A stretch of 64,000 nt of DNA, from NCBI GenBank assembly GCA_963780135.1, contig CAWAAR010000003.1, positions 1,426,001 to 1,490,000 on the forward strand. The letters are read 5' to 3'. Below, piece after piece: positions 26,120 to 35,098 of this stretch. Source of the DNA: Clostridium_AM sp963780135. Its GTDB lineage: Bacteria; Bacillota; Clostridia; Clostridiales; Clostridiaceae. The notes beneath the pieces are model-generated. The model ran no database searches and was not told the DNA's origin. It saw nothing but the letters and a program-made list of their open reading frames with translations. Both the position numbers and the translations under genes were made by a program. Position 1 is the first letter of the stretch. Each line of letters begins with the position of its first letter.

Positions 26120-26818
26120 ATGGAAAAAGAAACTATTCTTGTAGTTGATGATGAAAGAGAAATTAGAAATTTAATAGGAATATATTTAGAAAATGAAGGG
26201 TATAAAGTAATTAAAGCTTCAGACGGATTAGAGGCTTTAAAAATATTAAAAACTAAGCAAGTGCACTTAGTTATATTAGATATTATGATGCCTAATATGG
26301 ATGGAATGGAAGTTTGTATGAAAATAAGAGAGCATAAAAATATGCCTATAATAATGCTTTCTGCTAAAAGTGAAGATATGGATAAAATAATGGGACTCAC
26401 AACAGGAGCAGATGATTACATTGCAAAGCCTTTTAATCCATTAGAACTTATAGCTAGAGCAAAGTCTCAAATAAGACGATATACTAAATTGAATAATACA
26501 ATAGAAGATATAAATTCAGGGGTAATTGAAATAGATGATTTAAATATAAATGTAAACAATCATGAAGTAAAAGTAGGAGAAAAGTTAGTTAATCTTACTA
26601 GAAGAGAATTTGATATATTAGAATTATTAGCTAAAAACAGAGGAATTGTTTTCAGTACAGAAAAAATATATGAACGAGTATGGAACGAAGAATTTTATCA
26701 GTCTGATAACACTGTTATGGTTCATATAAGAAAGATAAGAGAAAAGATTGAGGAGAATTCGAGAAAGCCTAAGTACATAAAGACTGTATGGGGGGTTGGC
26801 TATAAAATTGAAAATTAG
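26120..26818 (+). CDS. OmpR/PhoB-family response regulator (VanR-like)
   Basis: 232 aa. Receiver with DDE at residues 10-12, phosphoacceptor in VILDIMMPNMDG (about D54), Ser/Thr in MLSAKSED, Lys in YIAKPFNP; C-terminal winged helix (VNLTRREFDILELLAKNRG ... VMVHIRKIREKIE ... KTVWGVGYKIEN). Overlaps the kinase gene by 23 nt, so translationally coupled. VanR-like systems usually answer to envelope stress, and the convergent DUF4097/DUF1700/PadR module would fit, but that is inference. Confidence 0.93.
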   Translation: MEKETILVVDDEREIRNLIGIYLENEGYKVIKASDGLEALKILKTKQVHLVILDIMMPNMDGMEVCMKIREHKNMPIIMLSAKSEDMDKIMGLTTGADDYIAKPFNPLELIARAKSQIRRYTKLNNTIEDINSGVIEIDDLNINVNNHEVKVGEKLVNLTRREFDILELLAKNRGIVFSTEKIYERVWNEEFYQSDNTVMVHIRKIREKIEENSRKPKYIKTVWGVGYKIEN

Positions 26819-28373
26819 GTGTCCAAAATTTATAAAAAGAATTTTTAAAAGATTGTTTAGTCCTACTCTTAGACTATATGAATTTAGTAAGGAAAAAGTA
26901 AGTAAAAGTATAAGAATGGAGCTCGTGGTTACATTTGTAATATGTCTTTTAGCTTCTTTTATGACTTCTGCCTGGTACAACAGTTACTACAAAGAAAATC
27001 ATGGAACAACAATTATAGATTATAGTTCAGGTATAAATTTTATAGTAAATCAGTGTTCTAGAATAAAGAATGATGTTAAAGAAAAAAACATTAGTTTAAA
27101 AAATGAAGCTGCAGTGGCCAGTATTATAAAAAGTGAAGAACAAAATGACAGTGCCAATGAAACTATTAAAATACTTATAACTGACTTAGATGGAAAGGTA
27201 TTGTATAAATCCAAAAATTCAGAAGAAAATGAAGTTAGTATACATGATTTAATGAAAAAAACTTGGGAATTTAGAAATAGATATGATAATAACAATTATG
27301 TTAATGAGAATGGTAGAAAAACAATAACCTTAGATAAAGTTTCCGAGTATGTGGAATTAGATGCAGTAGATTTTTCTGATGGGAAGGCTTATGTAATAGT
27401 AAAAGGAATCCCTCATGGAGAAACTACTCATATAAAATCTGAGAATTCATTTTTTTCAGGAATACTGGCAATTGCTGTATTTATAATGTTGTTTTATCTT
27501 ATAACCAATAAAAAAATGAAGTATATAGAGGGTGTTTCAGAGGGACTATTTCAAATAGCTAAGGGCAATTTAGATTCTAAAATATACATACAAGGAAAAG
27601 ATGAATTAGCAAAACTAGCAGATAATATAAATTTTATGGCTAAGGAATTAAAAAGTAAGATAGAAAATGAAAGAAATGCAGAGAAAACTAAAAGCGATCT
27701 TATAACTAATGTTTCTCATGATTTAAGAACTCCACTTACCTCTATAAAAGGATATATTGGACTTGTTAAAGATAAAAAGTATAAGAGTGACGATGAACTT
27801 CAAGAATACTTAAATATAGCTTATAATAAATCTGAAAAATTAGAAGTTCTTATAAATGACCTTTTTGAATATACAAAATTAACAAATAAGGGGATAAGTT
27901 TAAATAAACAAAATATATCTTTTAACGGCTTATTAGAGCAGCTTGTAGAAGAACTTTATGTTATATGTGAAGAAAGCAATGTTGTAATAGAAAAGAATAT
28001 ACCAAATGAAAAGATTTGTGCACATGTGGATGGCGATAAAATGGTTAGGGTTTTTGAAAATTTACTAATGAATTCTATAAGGTACAGTCCCAAGCCAGGA
28101 AAAATAAATGTGAATTTATATACACAAGATAAATTTGTAATTGTGGCTATAAAAAATAGATGTGAAAATGTAAATGAAGAAGAATTGAAAAAAATATTTG
28201 ATAGATTTTATAGAGTTGATAAATCAAGAGCTGAAGCCACAGGTGGAAGTGGTTTGGGACTTGCCATTGCAAAAAGTATTGTGGAATTACATGGAGGAAA
28301 AATTTGGGCGGAAATAAAGGATAAAAACATAATATTTTTTGTAAAATGTGATGCTGAAAAGTGCACTGAATAA
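26796..28373 (+). CDS. Membrane sensor histidine kinase (VanS-like)
   Basis: 525 aa from a TTG at 26796 inside the end of the response regulator gene. TM1 about 46-64, an extracytoplasmic sensor of roughly 150 residues, TM2 about 223-242, HAMP (ISEGLFQIAKGNLDSKI-like), dimerisation helix with NVSHDLRTPLTSIKGY (phospho-His near 310), and HATPase with N-box NLLMNSIRYS, and GGSGLGLAIAKSIVELHGG. Ligand unknown. A terminator shared with the convergent DUF4097 gene follows. Confidence 0.92.
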   Translation: MAIKLKIRCPKFIKRIFKRLFSPTLRLYEFSKEKVSKSIRMELVVTFVICLLASFMTSAWYNSYYKENHGTTIIDYSSGINFIVNQCSRIKNDVKEKNISLKNEAAVASIIKSEEQNDSANETIKILITDLDGKVLYKSKNSEENEVSIHDLMKKTWEFRNRYDNNNYVNENGRKTITLDKVSEYVELDAVDFSDGKAYVIVKGIPHGETTHIKSENSFFSGILAIAVFIMLFYLITNKKMKYIEGVSEGLFQIAKGNLDSKIYIQGKDELAKLADNINFMAKELKSKIENERNAEKTKSDLITNVSHDLRTPLTSIKGYIGLVKDKKYKSDDELQEYLNIAYNKSEKLEVLINDLFEYTKLTNKGISLNKQNISFNGLLEQLVEELYVICEESNVVIEKNIPNEKICAHVDGDKMVRVFENLLMNSIRYSPKPGKINVNLYTQDKFVIVAIKNRCENVNEEELKKIFDRFYRVDKSRAEATGGSGLGLAIAKSIVELHGGKIWAEIKDKNIIFFVKCDAEKCTE

Positions 28374-28412
28374 GGGAATGTCTAAAATGCATATGCACTT
28401 TAGACATTCCCT
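28373..28412. terminator. Bidirectional terminator
   Basis: Perfect 14-bp stem AGGGAATGTCTAAA / TTTAGACATTCCCT between the convergent kinase and DUF4097 genes. Confidence 0.85.
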
Positions 28413-28418
28413 CTAATT

Positions 28419-29357
28419 TTAATGATTTCTAATTTTTATGCTGCCAGAAGTAGCCGATATATTAATTTGATTTTTACTATTTCCAACGACACCATTCAAC
28501 TCATTATGTCTAGATTCACCTTGTATAGTTACAGGAAAATCACATTTTACAGAACCTGAGGTAGCTTTAGAATTTAGAGCAAATTGAGAATTTTTAGGAA
28601 GATTCAATATTATTTCTCCAGAAGAAATATTTAAATCTACATTATTATTAAATTCTGAGTAAGTTACTTCTGTTTTACCAGAGGTTGAACGATGTTTTAG
28701 ATTACCTTTAAATCCATTTAAGTTTATACTTCCAGAAGAAAGTTCTAAGGATGAATTTTCACATACAATATTTTCACCGTAAATTTTACCAGAAGTAGCA
28801 TGAAGTGATAAATTTGATGCTGTTAAATTTCTCAAATCTACACTTCCAGAACTTAAATTAAGATTAAAATTATTCAGCTTTAGTGGATTAGATGATGTTA
28901 CTTTGCCTGAAGTTAATTTAATGGATACATCCGATGCATAAGTTTGAGGAATGCTTATATCAAGTTTTAGTCTTCTTATAGAAGAAAGATTGAATCCAAA
29001 ATTAAAGGAATTATAAGTTTTTGTAGAGATTATAAGTTTATTTCCCTCTACTCTACTTTCTAACTGAGGTTTAGATGAACCACTTACATCACCATAAAAA
29101 TGGGATTTAACGTCTGCTCTATTTTCCGATGTTATTGAAATATCTTCACTTGAACTTTCTATATATATTTCTTTTATACCATCTATTTTTTGAGTTTTTT
29201 CATCATTTATAGTGTAAGCTTTACCATTAGAAGCTATAAATGAATCAGAACTTCTAAAGCCACCAGTAGCGAGCAGTATTGTACCTCCAGCAGAGAAACT
29301 TATAACTATAACAGCTATGAGAATAATTATTAACTTTTTCATTTTAATATTAAACAT
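28419..29357 (-). CDS. DUF4097 family (putative adhesin) membrane protein
   Basis: 312 aa. Start at 29357 chosen because GGAGGTCC precedes it by 6 nt; the GTG at 29372 would lie inside that site. One N-terminal membrane helix (about 8-27), then a beta-helix-like domain of repeating S-G-S and T-S-G motifs (KLTSGKVTSSNPLKLNNFNL, SSGSVDLRNL, TSGKIYGENI, SSGSINLNGF) typical of DUF4097. The domain probably faces outward. Last gene of a PadR-DUF1700-DUF4097 operon, a common unit in Firmicutes linked to envelope stress; precise role unknown. Confidence 0.88.
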   Translation of the reverse strand: MFNIKMKKLIIILIAVIVISFSAGGTILLATGGFRSSDSFIASNGKAYTINDEKTQKIDGIKEIYIESSSEDISITSENRADVKSHFYGDVSGSSKPQLESRVEGNKLIISTKTYNSFNFGFNLSSIRRLKLDISIPQTYASDVSIKLTSGKVTSSNPLKLNNFNLNLSSGSVDLRNLTASNLSLHATSGKIYGENIVCENSSLELSSGSINLNGFKGNLKHRSTSGKTEVTYSEFNNNVDLNISSGEIILNLPKNSQFALNSKATSGSVKCDFPVTIQGESRHNELNGVVGNSKNQINISATSGSIKIRNH

Positions 29358-29379
29358 AATTTGGACCTCCACGGATTTA

Positions 29380-29949
29380 TTATTTAGTTATAATATTGAT
29401 GTTCCATTTTAGATATTTTATTGTAGCTTTATAAAAGAATTTTGATAAATAGCATACTCCAATAAAGAATAATATGCCAAGTGCAGTGGCTCCTATACCG
29501 AAAAATATTACAGCAATAGGATTACCGTATATTGTTACAGTGGAATTAAAAAAAGGATGAAAAGCTGCGGCAAATATACTAGCTACCCCCCCTATAAATA
29601 TAGCTATTGCAGCAATGAAAAGTGATATTAAAACTGCTACTAAACCGATAAAGGGACCAAGGACTATTACTAAATTAAAAAATCCAAGGGCTACAGCAGC
29701 TAAAATTGCTTTTCCAATGTTTTTAGTAGAGGGATTTTCAATAGCATCCTCCACTGCAGCAGAAGCTATATAAGACTTACCTATAGTTTTAGGATCACCA
29801 AGTTCTTTTATAATTTCTTCTTCAGTTTTGTTTTTTTCAAAACCTATTCTAAAATGTTCTTCATAATCATAAAGTATATCTTCTCTTTCAGATGCATTTA
29901 CATTGCCAAGAGATTGTTTTAAAGTTTTCATAAATTCTTCTTTATTCAT
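29380..29949 (-). CDS. DUF1700 (HAAS) family membrane protein
   Basis: 189 aa from an ATG at 29949 that overlaps the PadR stop by 8 nt; an in-frame GTG at 29958 is less likely. N-terminal soluble HAAS-type helical domain (KEEFMKTLKQSLGNVNASER, ILYDYEEHFRIGFEKNKTEE, IIKELGDPKTIGKSYI) followed by about four membrane segments. HAAS domains are paired with PadR regulators and may bind them at the membrane. Sits between padR and the DUF4097 gene, 22 nt before the latter. Confidence 0.9.
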   Translation of the reverse strand: MNKEEFMKTLKQSLGNVNASEREDILYDYEEHFRIGFEKNKTEEEIIKELGDPKTIGKSYIASAAVEDAIENPSTKNIGKAILAAVALGFFNLVIVLGPFIGLVAVLISLFIAAIAIFIGGVASIFAAAFHPFFNSTVTIYGNPIAVIFFGIGATALGILFFIGVCYLSKFFYKATIKYLKWNINIITK

Positions 29950-30313
29950 CAAATTCACCTTCTTTAATATTTTTTTCTATGGCTACTTGAAGATTGCCTA
30001 AATTAGCACTATTAACAATTTGTTGTACTCCACTAACAAAGTGAGTCCATTCTGATATGAGAGTAAGTCCTTTTTCTTTTCCGAGGGTTGTAAGACTGTA
30101 ATATTTTCTAGGAGGACCATCACTGGATTCTTGCAAATAGGTGGTGACATATCCTTCTAATTTAAGTCTTCTTAAAAGAGGATATATGGTTCCTTCAGAA
30201 ATATCTATATGTTTTGATATTTCTTCTACTAACTCATATCCATAAAATTCTCGTTTATAAAGTTCTGCAAGCACACAAAGCTCTAGAACACCTTTTTTAA
30301 ATTGAACATTCAT
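29942..30313 (-). CDS. PadR-family transcriptional regulator
   Basis: 123 aa winged-helix repressor: VLELCVLAELYKREFYGYEL, VEEISKHIDISEGTIYPLLR, RLKLEGYVTTYLQESSDGPP, then RKYYSLTTLGKEK and a C-terminal dimerisation helix. First gene of a three-gene operon and probably autoregulated. Its promoter region carries three tandem 12-mers and a candidate PadR half-site motif. Confidence 0.92.
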   Translation of the reverse strand: MNVQFKKGVLELCVLAELYKREFYGYELVEEISKHIDISEGTIYPLLRRLKLEGYVTTYLQESSDGPPRKYYSLTTLGKEKGLTLISEWTHFVSGVQQIVNSANLGNLQVAIEKNIKEGEFDE

Positions 30314-30348
30314 ATTTAAAATCCTTTCTGTTGTATTTCAATGTTTAT

Positions 30349-30416
30349 ATTATAATACACAGTAGTGAATAATGCAAGGTACTAAACAATACACTAAACA
30401 ATACATTAAACAATAT
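30349..30416 (-). promoter_or_regulatory. padR operon promoter with three tandem 12-bp repeats
   Basis: On the minus strand TTGCAT (30377-30372), 17-bp spacer, TATAAT (30354-30349). Immediately upstream of the -35 box are three 12-mers in plus-strand form: ACTAAACAATAC at 30381 and 30393, ATTAAACAATAT at 30405. The spacer contains ACACAGTAGTGA, an imperfect palindrome of PadR type. Confidence 0.6.
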
Positions 30417-30657
30417 ACGCAAAACAAGGCAAAAATAATTAATATTTAGCATATAATTTGTTTATGAAAAAAAATAAATGTGATATAATATCAACATATA
30501 GAAAGTGTTTTTATATTTTTTTATTAAAATAAAGTTTAAATTAAAATCCATTAGAAGATATCAAAAGTTTACCAATGTAATCTCATAGAAAAGTATAAAT
30601 TAAAAAATAGAATTGCAACATAAGCATATAAAAAATAATAGAAAAGAGGGGTAGATT
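30417..30657. other. Intergenic region before the CheY-CheX gene
   Basis: AT-rich, no repeat or hairpin found; GAGGGG just before 30658 is the ribosome site of the next gene. Confidence 0.3.
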
Positions 30658-31512
30658 ATGGAAAAAATAAAAGTTGTTATTGTTGACGACTCACCTTTTT
30701 CAATTAATGTAATTAGGGATATATTAGAGGAAAAAGATTTTGATGTTGTTGGTGAAGCGGGAACACTAGAAGAAGTAATACAAGTTGTGAAAGATACAAG
30801 ACCACAACTAGTAACTATGGACATGACTTTACCAGGAACTGATGGTTTAGAATGTACTAGAGCAGTACATAAAATAGATGAAAAAATAAAAGTAATAGTT
30901 GTAAGTTCCATGATGGATGATGAAATAATTAAAAAAGCAAAACAAAATAAAGTAGCTGGATATGTTCAAAAACCAATAGATCCAGAAGAACTTATAGATC
31001 AAATAGAAAGAGTTATTTCTAGTGATAAAATATTTGATGATCTTGAAAAAACTTATTTTAATACTTTTAAGGAAGCATTTTCAGGCGGAGTTACTAGATT
31101 TACAAAAACTATAACTGAATTTGATGAAGACAAAAGAACTAATGACATAGAAGTATCAAGAGGAATTTCTGTAGTAATAGGTATTATAGGCAATTTTTCA
31201 GGTAGAATGATTATGGATTTATCTAATAAAAGTGCTGAAAGTATGGCAAAAGCCATGTTAAGAAGAGACCCAAAGAACCAAGAAGAAATATTAAATGTTA
31301 CAGGAGAGTTTGCCAACATAATTGCAGGTAATGCATGTTCTATGATGAATAGAAAAAATAAAGTTTATGGACTAAGAGTTGCACCTCCAACAATATTTTA
31401 TGGGGAATCTATTAAAATATCAAAGTCTAAAATTGATACTTTATCAGTGATAGCTCATACAGATTTTGGAGAAGTTTTGTTGAATGTTGGATTTAAAAGA
31501 GGTGAAGAATAG
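30658..31512 (+). CDS. CheY-CheX fusion response regulator
   Basis: 284 aa. Residues 1-120 are a receiver with DD at 10-11, phosphoacceptor D55 (TMDMTLPG), VVSSMMDD and YVQKPIDPEE. Residues about 135-284 are a CheX-type CheY-P phosphatase domain with the E-x2-N pattern in EEILNVTGEFANIIAGNACS. The fusion puts a phosphorylatable receiver onto a phosphatase, so it may be a self-limiting timer or a phosphate sink for chemotaxis signalling. Overlaps the next gene by one base. Confidence 0.87.
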   Translation: MEKIKVVIVDDSPFSINVIRDILEEKDFDVVGEAGTLEEVIQVVKDTRPQLVTMDMTLPGTDGLECTRAVHKIDEKIKVIVVSSMMDDEIIKKAKQNKVAGYVQKPIDPEELIDQIERVISSDKIFDDLEKTYFNTFKEAFSGGVTRFTKTITEFDEDKRTNDIEVSRGISVVIGIIGNFSGRMIMDLSNKSAESMAKAMLRRDPKNQEEILNVTGEFANIIAGNACSMMNRKNKVYGLRVAPPTIFYGESIKISKSKIDTLSVIAHTDFGEVLLNVGFKRGEE

Positions 31513-31973
31513 TGGATGTGAATCATGTTAATCCATTTATAGAGGCCTTTTTTAATATAATGCCTCAAATTGGATTTAGTGACATAAAAAAGCAAGGAAT
31601 TGTTGTAAATAATGAAATTAAGAGCAAAGGTATTATTATAAATGTAGGTATCGTAGGAGATGCAAAAGGAAATGTAGTTTATATAACTGATATTGAAAGT
31701 GGTAAAAAAATTGCATCAAAAATGATGATGGGTTTTCCGGTAAATGAATTGGATGATATGGCACAAAGTGCTTTGTCAGAACTTACTAATATGTTAACAG
31801 CTAATGCTAGTATTAATTTGTCTAACATAGGAGTAAATGTAAATATATCTACTCCAACTCTATTGTATGGAGAAGACATACAAATTAAAATGAATGTGGA
31901 TAAAATCTTGTGTATTCAACTAACTGCAGACGATATCCCTATAGATATAAATATTGCACTACAAAATATTTAA
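31512..31973 (+). CDS. cheX: CheX-like chemotaxis phosphatase
   Basis: 153 aa, GTG start sharing one base with the previous stop. CheX fold throughout, with the catalytic helix DDMAQSALSELTNMLTANAS holding the E-x2-N dyad. It dephosphorylates CheY-P in the cytoplasm. Translational coupling with a CheY-CheX fusion suggests the two work together, possibly as a heterodimer, since CheX proteins dimerise. No kinase or receptor genes adjoin. Confidence 0.88.
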   Translation: MDVNHVNPFIEAFFNIMPQIGFSDIKKQGIVVNNEIKSKGIIINVGIVGDAKGNVVYITDIESGKKIASKMMMGFPVNELDDMAQSALSELTNMLTANASINLSNIGVNVNISTPTLLYGEDIQIKMNVDKILCIQLTADDIPIDINIALQNI

Positions 31974-31983
31974 TTGAAATCAG

Positions 31984-32009
31984 AAAGAGAGGAAGATGCC
32001 TCTCTTTTT
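31984..32009 (+). terminator. Rho-independent terminator
   Basis: Stem AAAGAGAGG / CCTCTCTTT with a 6-nt loop and a T-run, after cheX. Confidence 0.85.
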
Positions 32010-32020
32010 AATTTTGTAAA

Positions 32021-32062
32021 GTAACAAAAGTTACCGATTTTTTTTGGAATATTTATTATAAT
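32021..32062 (+). promoter_or_regulatory. CRP/FNR-type (HcpR-like) operator and -10 box of the DUF166 gene
   Basis: GTAAC-AAAA-GTTAC at 32021-32034, then CGATTTT, and TATAAT at 32057-32062. The gap from palindrome to -10 is 22 bp, exactly as at hcp (16867), placing the centre near -41.5. Confidence 0.7.
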
Positions 32063-32123
32063 TAACACAAACTATTATTTAATACAATATAGTGATTTGA
32101 ATTGTATTTAGGGAGGTAATAAA

Positions 32124-32930
32124 ATGAAAGTGCTAATTATATGTTCTGAAAAAAGTGGTAAGTTACCTGAAAATGATTTTTATATTAAAACTGATTCTAG
32201 ATTTGCTAGTGCAAAATTCATACCTAATTTAAAGGACCATAAGGAAGTTTGTACTGTGTGTGGAAAAAACTGTGTTTGGTGTAGAGAAAATTATAATTTA
32301 AACTTTGAAAATGATATAGTGGAAATAGTAAAATTACCTGATGTATATAGGATGTTTGAAGATGAACCATTAAAATATTTGCCAAATAAGTTTAAAGAAC
32401 ATGATATGGCGGTAGTTATTGGAGTACACCAAGATATACTAGTGGAGCTACCTGATATTCTAAAGAAAAGTGGAGGAAAGGCTTTAATAGTTCCTTGTGA
32501 AGGTAGTGATTGGGTGTCTAGATGGACTAGAGAAATGGTTATAAAAGAGTGTGAAGAGCTTGGATTAGAGTATGCTTTTCCTAAGCCATTTTGTACTTTA
32601 AATACAGGAAAGTTTGAAACGATAAATAAATTTATAGATGAATTTAAATTAGGAAAACCTAAATTTAAATTGTATGTAAATAAAGATGATATTATTGTAA
32701 AGGCTGAAGTTGTAATTTCTGCTCCTTGTGGCAATGGATATAATATAGCAAAACACCTTGTGGGAAAAAGGTTAGGAGAAGAAGCAAAAAAAACAGTAGC
32801 GAAATTTTGGCACAGTTATCCATGCATGGGAGGCATGCATGTAGATCCAGAAATAGGTGATACACCACTGCACATAGGAGGATATGCTCATTACAGTGCA
32901 TTAGAAAATGCAGAAATTTGCAAAGTTTAA
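32124..32930 (+). CDS. DUF166 family protein
   Basis: 268 aa cytoplasmic protein of the DUF166 family found in methanogens and clostridia. It has a Cys cluster EVCTVCGKNCVWCRENY around residues 37-53, an internal VVIGVHQDILVELPDILK, and the conserved end SAPCGNGYNIAKHLVGKRLG ... FWHSYPCMGGMHVDPEIGDT. The eight or so Cys suggest Fe-S or metal binding. Biochemical function is unknown; an old annotation as thymidylate synthase is not supported. Its operator, shared with hcp, suggests a role in nitrosative or redox stress. Confidence 0.75.
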   Translation: MKVLIICSEKSGKLPENDFYIKTDSRFASAKFIPNLKDHKEVCTVCGKNCVWCRENYNLNFENDIVEIVKLPDVYRMFEDEPLKYLPNKFKEHDMAVVIGVHQDILVELPDILKKSGGKALIVPCEGSDWVSRWTREMVIKECEELGLEYAFPKPFCTLNTGKFETINKFIDEFKLGKPKFKLYVNKDDIIVKAEVVISAPCGNGYNIAKHLVGKRLGEEAKKTVAKFWHSYPCMGGMHVDPEIGDTPLHIGGYAHYSALENAEICKV

Positions 32931-32956
32931 TATTTAATTTTGCATAATAAGCTTGT

Positions 32957-33030
32957 ATCAAGTGATTCTTAGGTTCAGGTGGAGTTTGCTTATAAGGAAT
33001 ACCTATCGTAAATGGTAGCAATCGGATAAA
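32957..33030 (-). repeat. Family A copy A3, internally deleted
   Basis: Only about 74 bp: the ATCAAGTGATTCTTAG terminus and the arm GGTGGAGTTTGC, then directly ATGGTAGCAATCGGATAAA, the other end. The middle of the element is missing. Confidence 0.75.
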
Positions 33031-33187
33031 TTAAACTTATAGAAAAAGTATAATAATAATAAAATATTATTATACTTTTTGGAGATAATATAATAAAATG
33101 ATAAAGAATGAAATAATTTTTTAGCAATTATATTTGCGAATTTAACAAGTGAATTGTTGCAGATTAAGTTAATAGGGAGGTTTTTTT

Positions 33188-34561
33188 ATGCAAAGAACAA
33201 AAAAATATTTATTAGGCGTAGTTTTTTCAGTAGTTAGTATGTTAGCATTTTCGGCATGTTCTGCTGGAAATCAGGCAGCAAAAAATGATTCAGGAAAACC
33301 AAAAGCTATAACAACAAAAGATCTACAAGATAAGATTGGTAAAAGTGATTGGGTAATTGTAGATACAAGAAGTAATGATTCTTTTAATGGGTGGAAATTA
33401 GATGGCGTAAAAAAAGGTGGACATATTAAAGGCGCTACAGATTTTTCAGCTAATTGGTTAAAAGCTGAGGACAAGGATAAAGATAAGGAAAAAAGACTTC
33501 AAGAAGCTTTAAAAACTAAAGGAATTACTAAAGAAAAAAATGTAGTTTTATATGATTCAAATGGAAAAGATGCCGATGGAGTAGCAGAATATTTGACTAA
33601 AAATGGAGTGAAAAACATATATAAATATGATGTTAAGCAGTGGGCATCAGATGATAATCTTCCAATGGAAAGCTATGCAAATTATCAAATGCTAGTTCCA
33701 GCTTCTTGGATTAATGATTTAATGAATGGTAAGAAGCCAGAAACTTATAATGGAAGTCCTTATAAAATATTTGAAGTTAGCTGGGGCGATGAAAAAGCAG
33801 GAGATTATTTAAAGGGACATATTAAAGGAGCAGTACATATAAATACTGATGAGGCGGAAGAAGGTCCTATATGGAATCGTTTATCAGACCCAAAACTACA
33901 AAAATTTGCAGAAAATAATGGTATAACAACTGACAGCACTGTAATTTTATATGGAAGTGATTCTATGGCTTCATTTAGAATAGCTGCTATATTAAAGTAT
34001 ATGGGTGTTAAAGATGTTAGAGTATTAAATGGTGCTTTAGCAGCGTGGAAAAATTCAGGATATGAGTTAGAAACCACTTCAAATAAAAAAGTACCAGTTA
34101 GTTCATTTGGTGCAGTAGTACCAGTTAATAAAGGATATATAGTAGATATGCCTCAAGCAAAAGAAATACTTGCAGACAAAAATGGGAGCAAACTTGTAGA
34201 TATAAGAAGCTGGGATGAATATATTGGAAAAACTCCAGGTTACAAAGACATAACAGCAAAAGGTCGTCCAGCAGGTGCAGTATGGGGTCATGCAGGTACA
34301 GATTCAGGTCATTTGCAAGATTTCCGAAATGTAGATAATACTATGCGTAATGCTTCAGAAATACTAGCTATGTGGAAAGAACAAGGTATTACTCCAGAAC
34401 AAAAATTATCTTTCTACTGTGGTACAGGTTGGAGAGCAGCAGAAGTTTTAACTTATGCTGATACAATGGGATTAAAAAACATTTCATTATATGATGGTGG
34501 ATGGTACGAGTGGAGTGCCAATAAAGATAATCCAATAGAAATTGGAGAACCTAAAAAGTAA
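33188..34561 (+). CDS. Secreted lipoprotein with three rhodanese domains
   Basis: 457 aa sulfurtransferase-like lipoprotein. The signal peptide ends FSAC with Cys24 lipidated, so it is tethered outside the membrane. There are three rhodanese-like domains: the first (VVLYDSNGKDADG) and second (VILYGSDSMAS) have lost the catalytic Cys, the third keeps it in FYCGTGWRAAE near residue 410. GGGAGGTTTTTTT precedes the ATG. Single gene with a good terminator. Role in sulfide or thiosulfate handling is likely but not shown. Confidence 0.9.
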   Translation: MQRTKKYLLGVVFSVVSMLAFSACSAGNQAAKNDSGKPKAITTKDLQDKIGKSDWVIVDTRSNDSFNGWKLDGVKKGGHIKGATDFSANWLKAEDKDKDKEKRLQEALKTKGITKEKNVVLYDSNGKDADGVAEYLTKNGVKNIYKYDVKQWASDDNLPMESYANYQMLVPASWINDLMNGKKPETYNGSPYKIFEVSWGDEKAGDYLKGHIKGAVHINTDEAEEGPIWNRLSDPKLQKFAENNGITTDSTVILYGSDSMASFRIAAILKYMGVKDVRVLNGALAAWKNSGYELETTSNKKVPVSSFGAVVPVNKGYIVDMPQAKEILADKNGSKLVDIRSWDEYIGKTPGYKDITAKGRPAGAVWGHAGTDSGHLQDFRNVDNTMRNASEILAMWKEQGITPEQKLSFYCGTGWRAAEVLTYADTMGLKNISLYDGGWYEWSANKDNPIEIGEPKK

Positions 34562-34574
34562 AAAACATTTTTCT

Positions 34575-34604
34575 AAAAAGGCGATATTATATATTGCCTT
34601 TTTG
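34575..34604 (+). terminator. Rho-independent terminator
   Basis: Stem AAAAAGGC / GCCTTTTT after the rhodanese gene. Confidence 0.8.
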
Positions 34605-34642
34605 GTTTGTTAATTTAAATAAATACTTGATAGGAGGTAAAA

Positions 34643-35050
34643 ATGAAACGTTTATTTACCATTATTCAAATAATAGCTTTTATTCCAGCTATAGTGTTTG
34701 AATATCTTTCTTCTAAAAAGATGGGGGTTATGAGATATCTTTTATATAAACAGCATTTATATGAACAAAATCAATTTAATGCTAATTTAATGAGTACATA
34801 TAAGATTATTTTAATAATACTACTTTCTATAAGTTGTATAATGTTAATTTATAATATAGTTAAAATGAAAAATAGTTATATTATAAAATCACAATTATAT
34901 GCAATAACTATAAATTTAATCGGAATAATTTTTATTACATTAAAAAACTCTTTGGATTTAAAGGCATATTATTTTTTCTTTATAGGAATTTTGGTCAGCA
35001 TAGTTTTAGAATATTTAAGACTAACTTTGGATTTTGTTAATACAAGATAG
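34643..35050 (+). CDS. Hypothetical four-helix membrane protein
   Basis: 135 aa behind TAGGAGGTAAAA. Four hydrophobic segments: about 4-22, 55-74, 88-104 and 112-128. No family recognised. The short soluble loops carry basic residues. It is between a rhodanese gene (with terminator) and a repeat, so transcribed alone. Confidence 0.7.
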   Translation: MKRLFTIIQIIAFIPAIVFEYLSSKKMGVMRYLLYKQHLYEQNQFNANLMSTYKIILIILLSISCIMLIYNIVKMKNSYIIKSQLYAITINLIGIIFITLKNSLDLKAYYFFFIGILVSIVLEYLRLTLDFVNTR

Positions 35051-35098
35051 AAGATATTAATGTTTTGTAATTAAAGAAATATAGTTATTTTAATTAAT

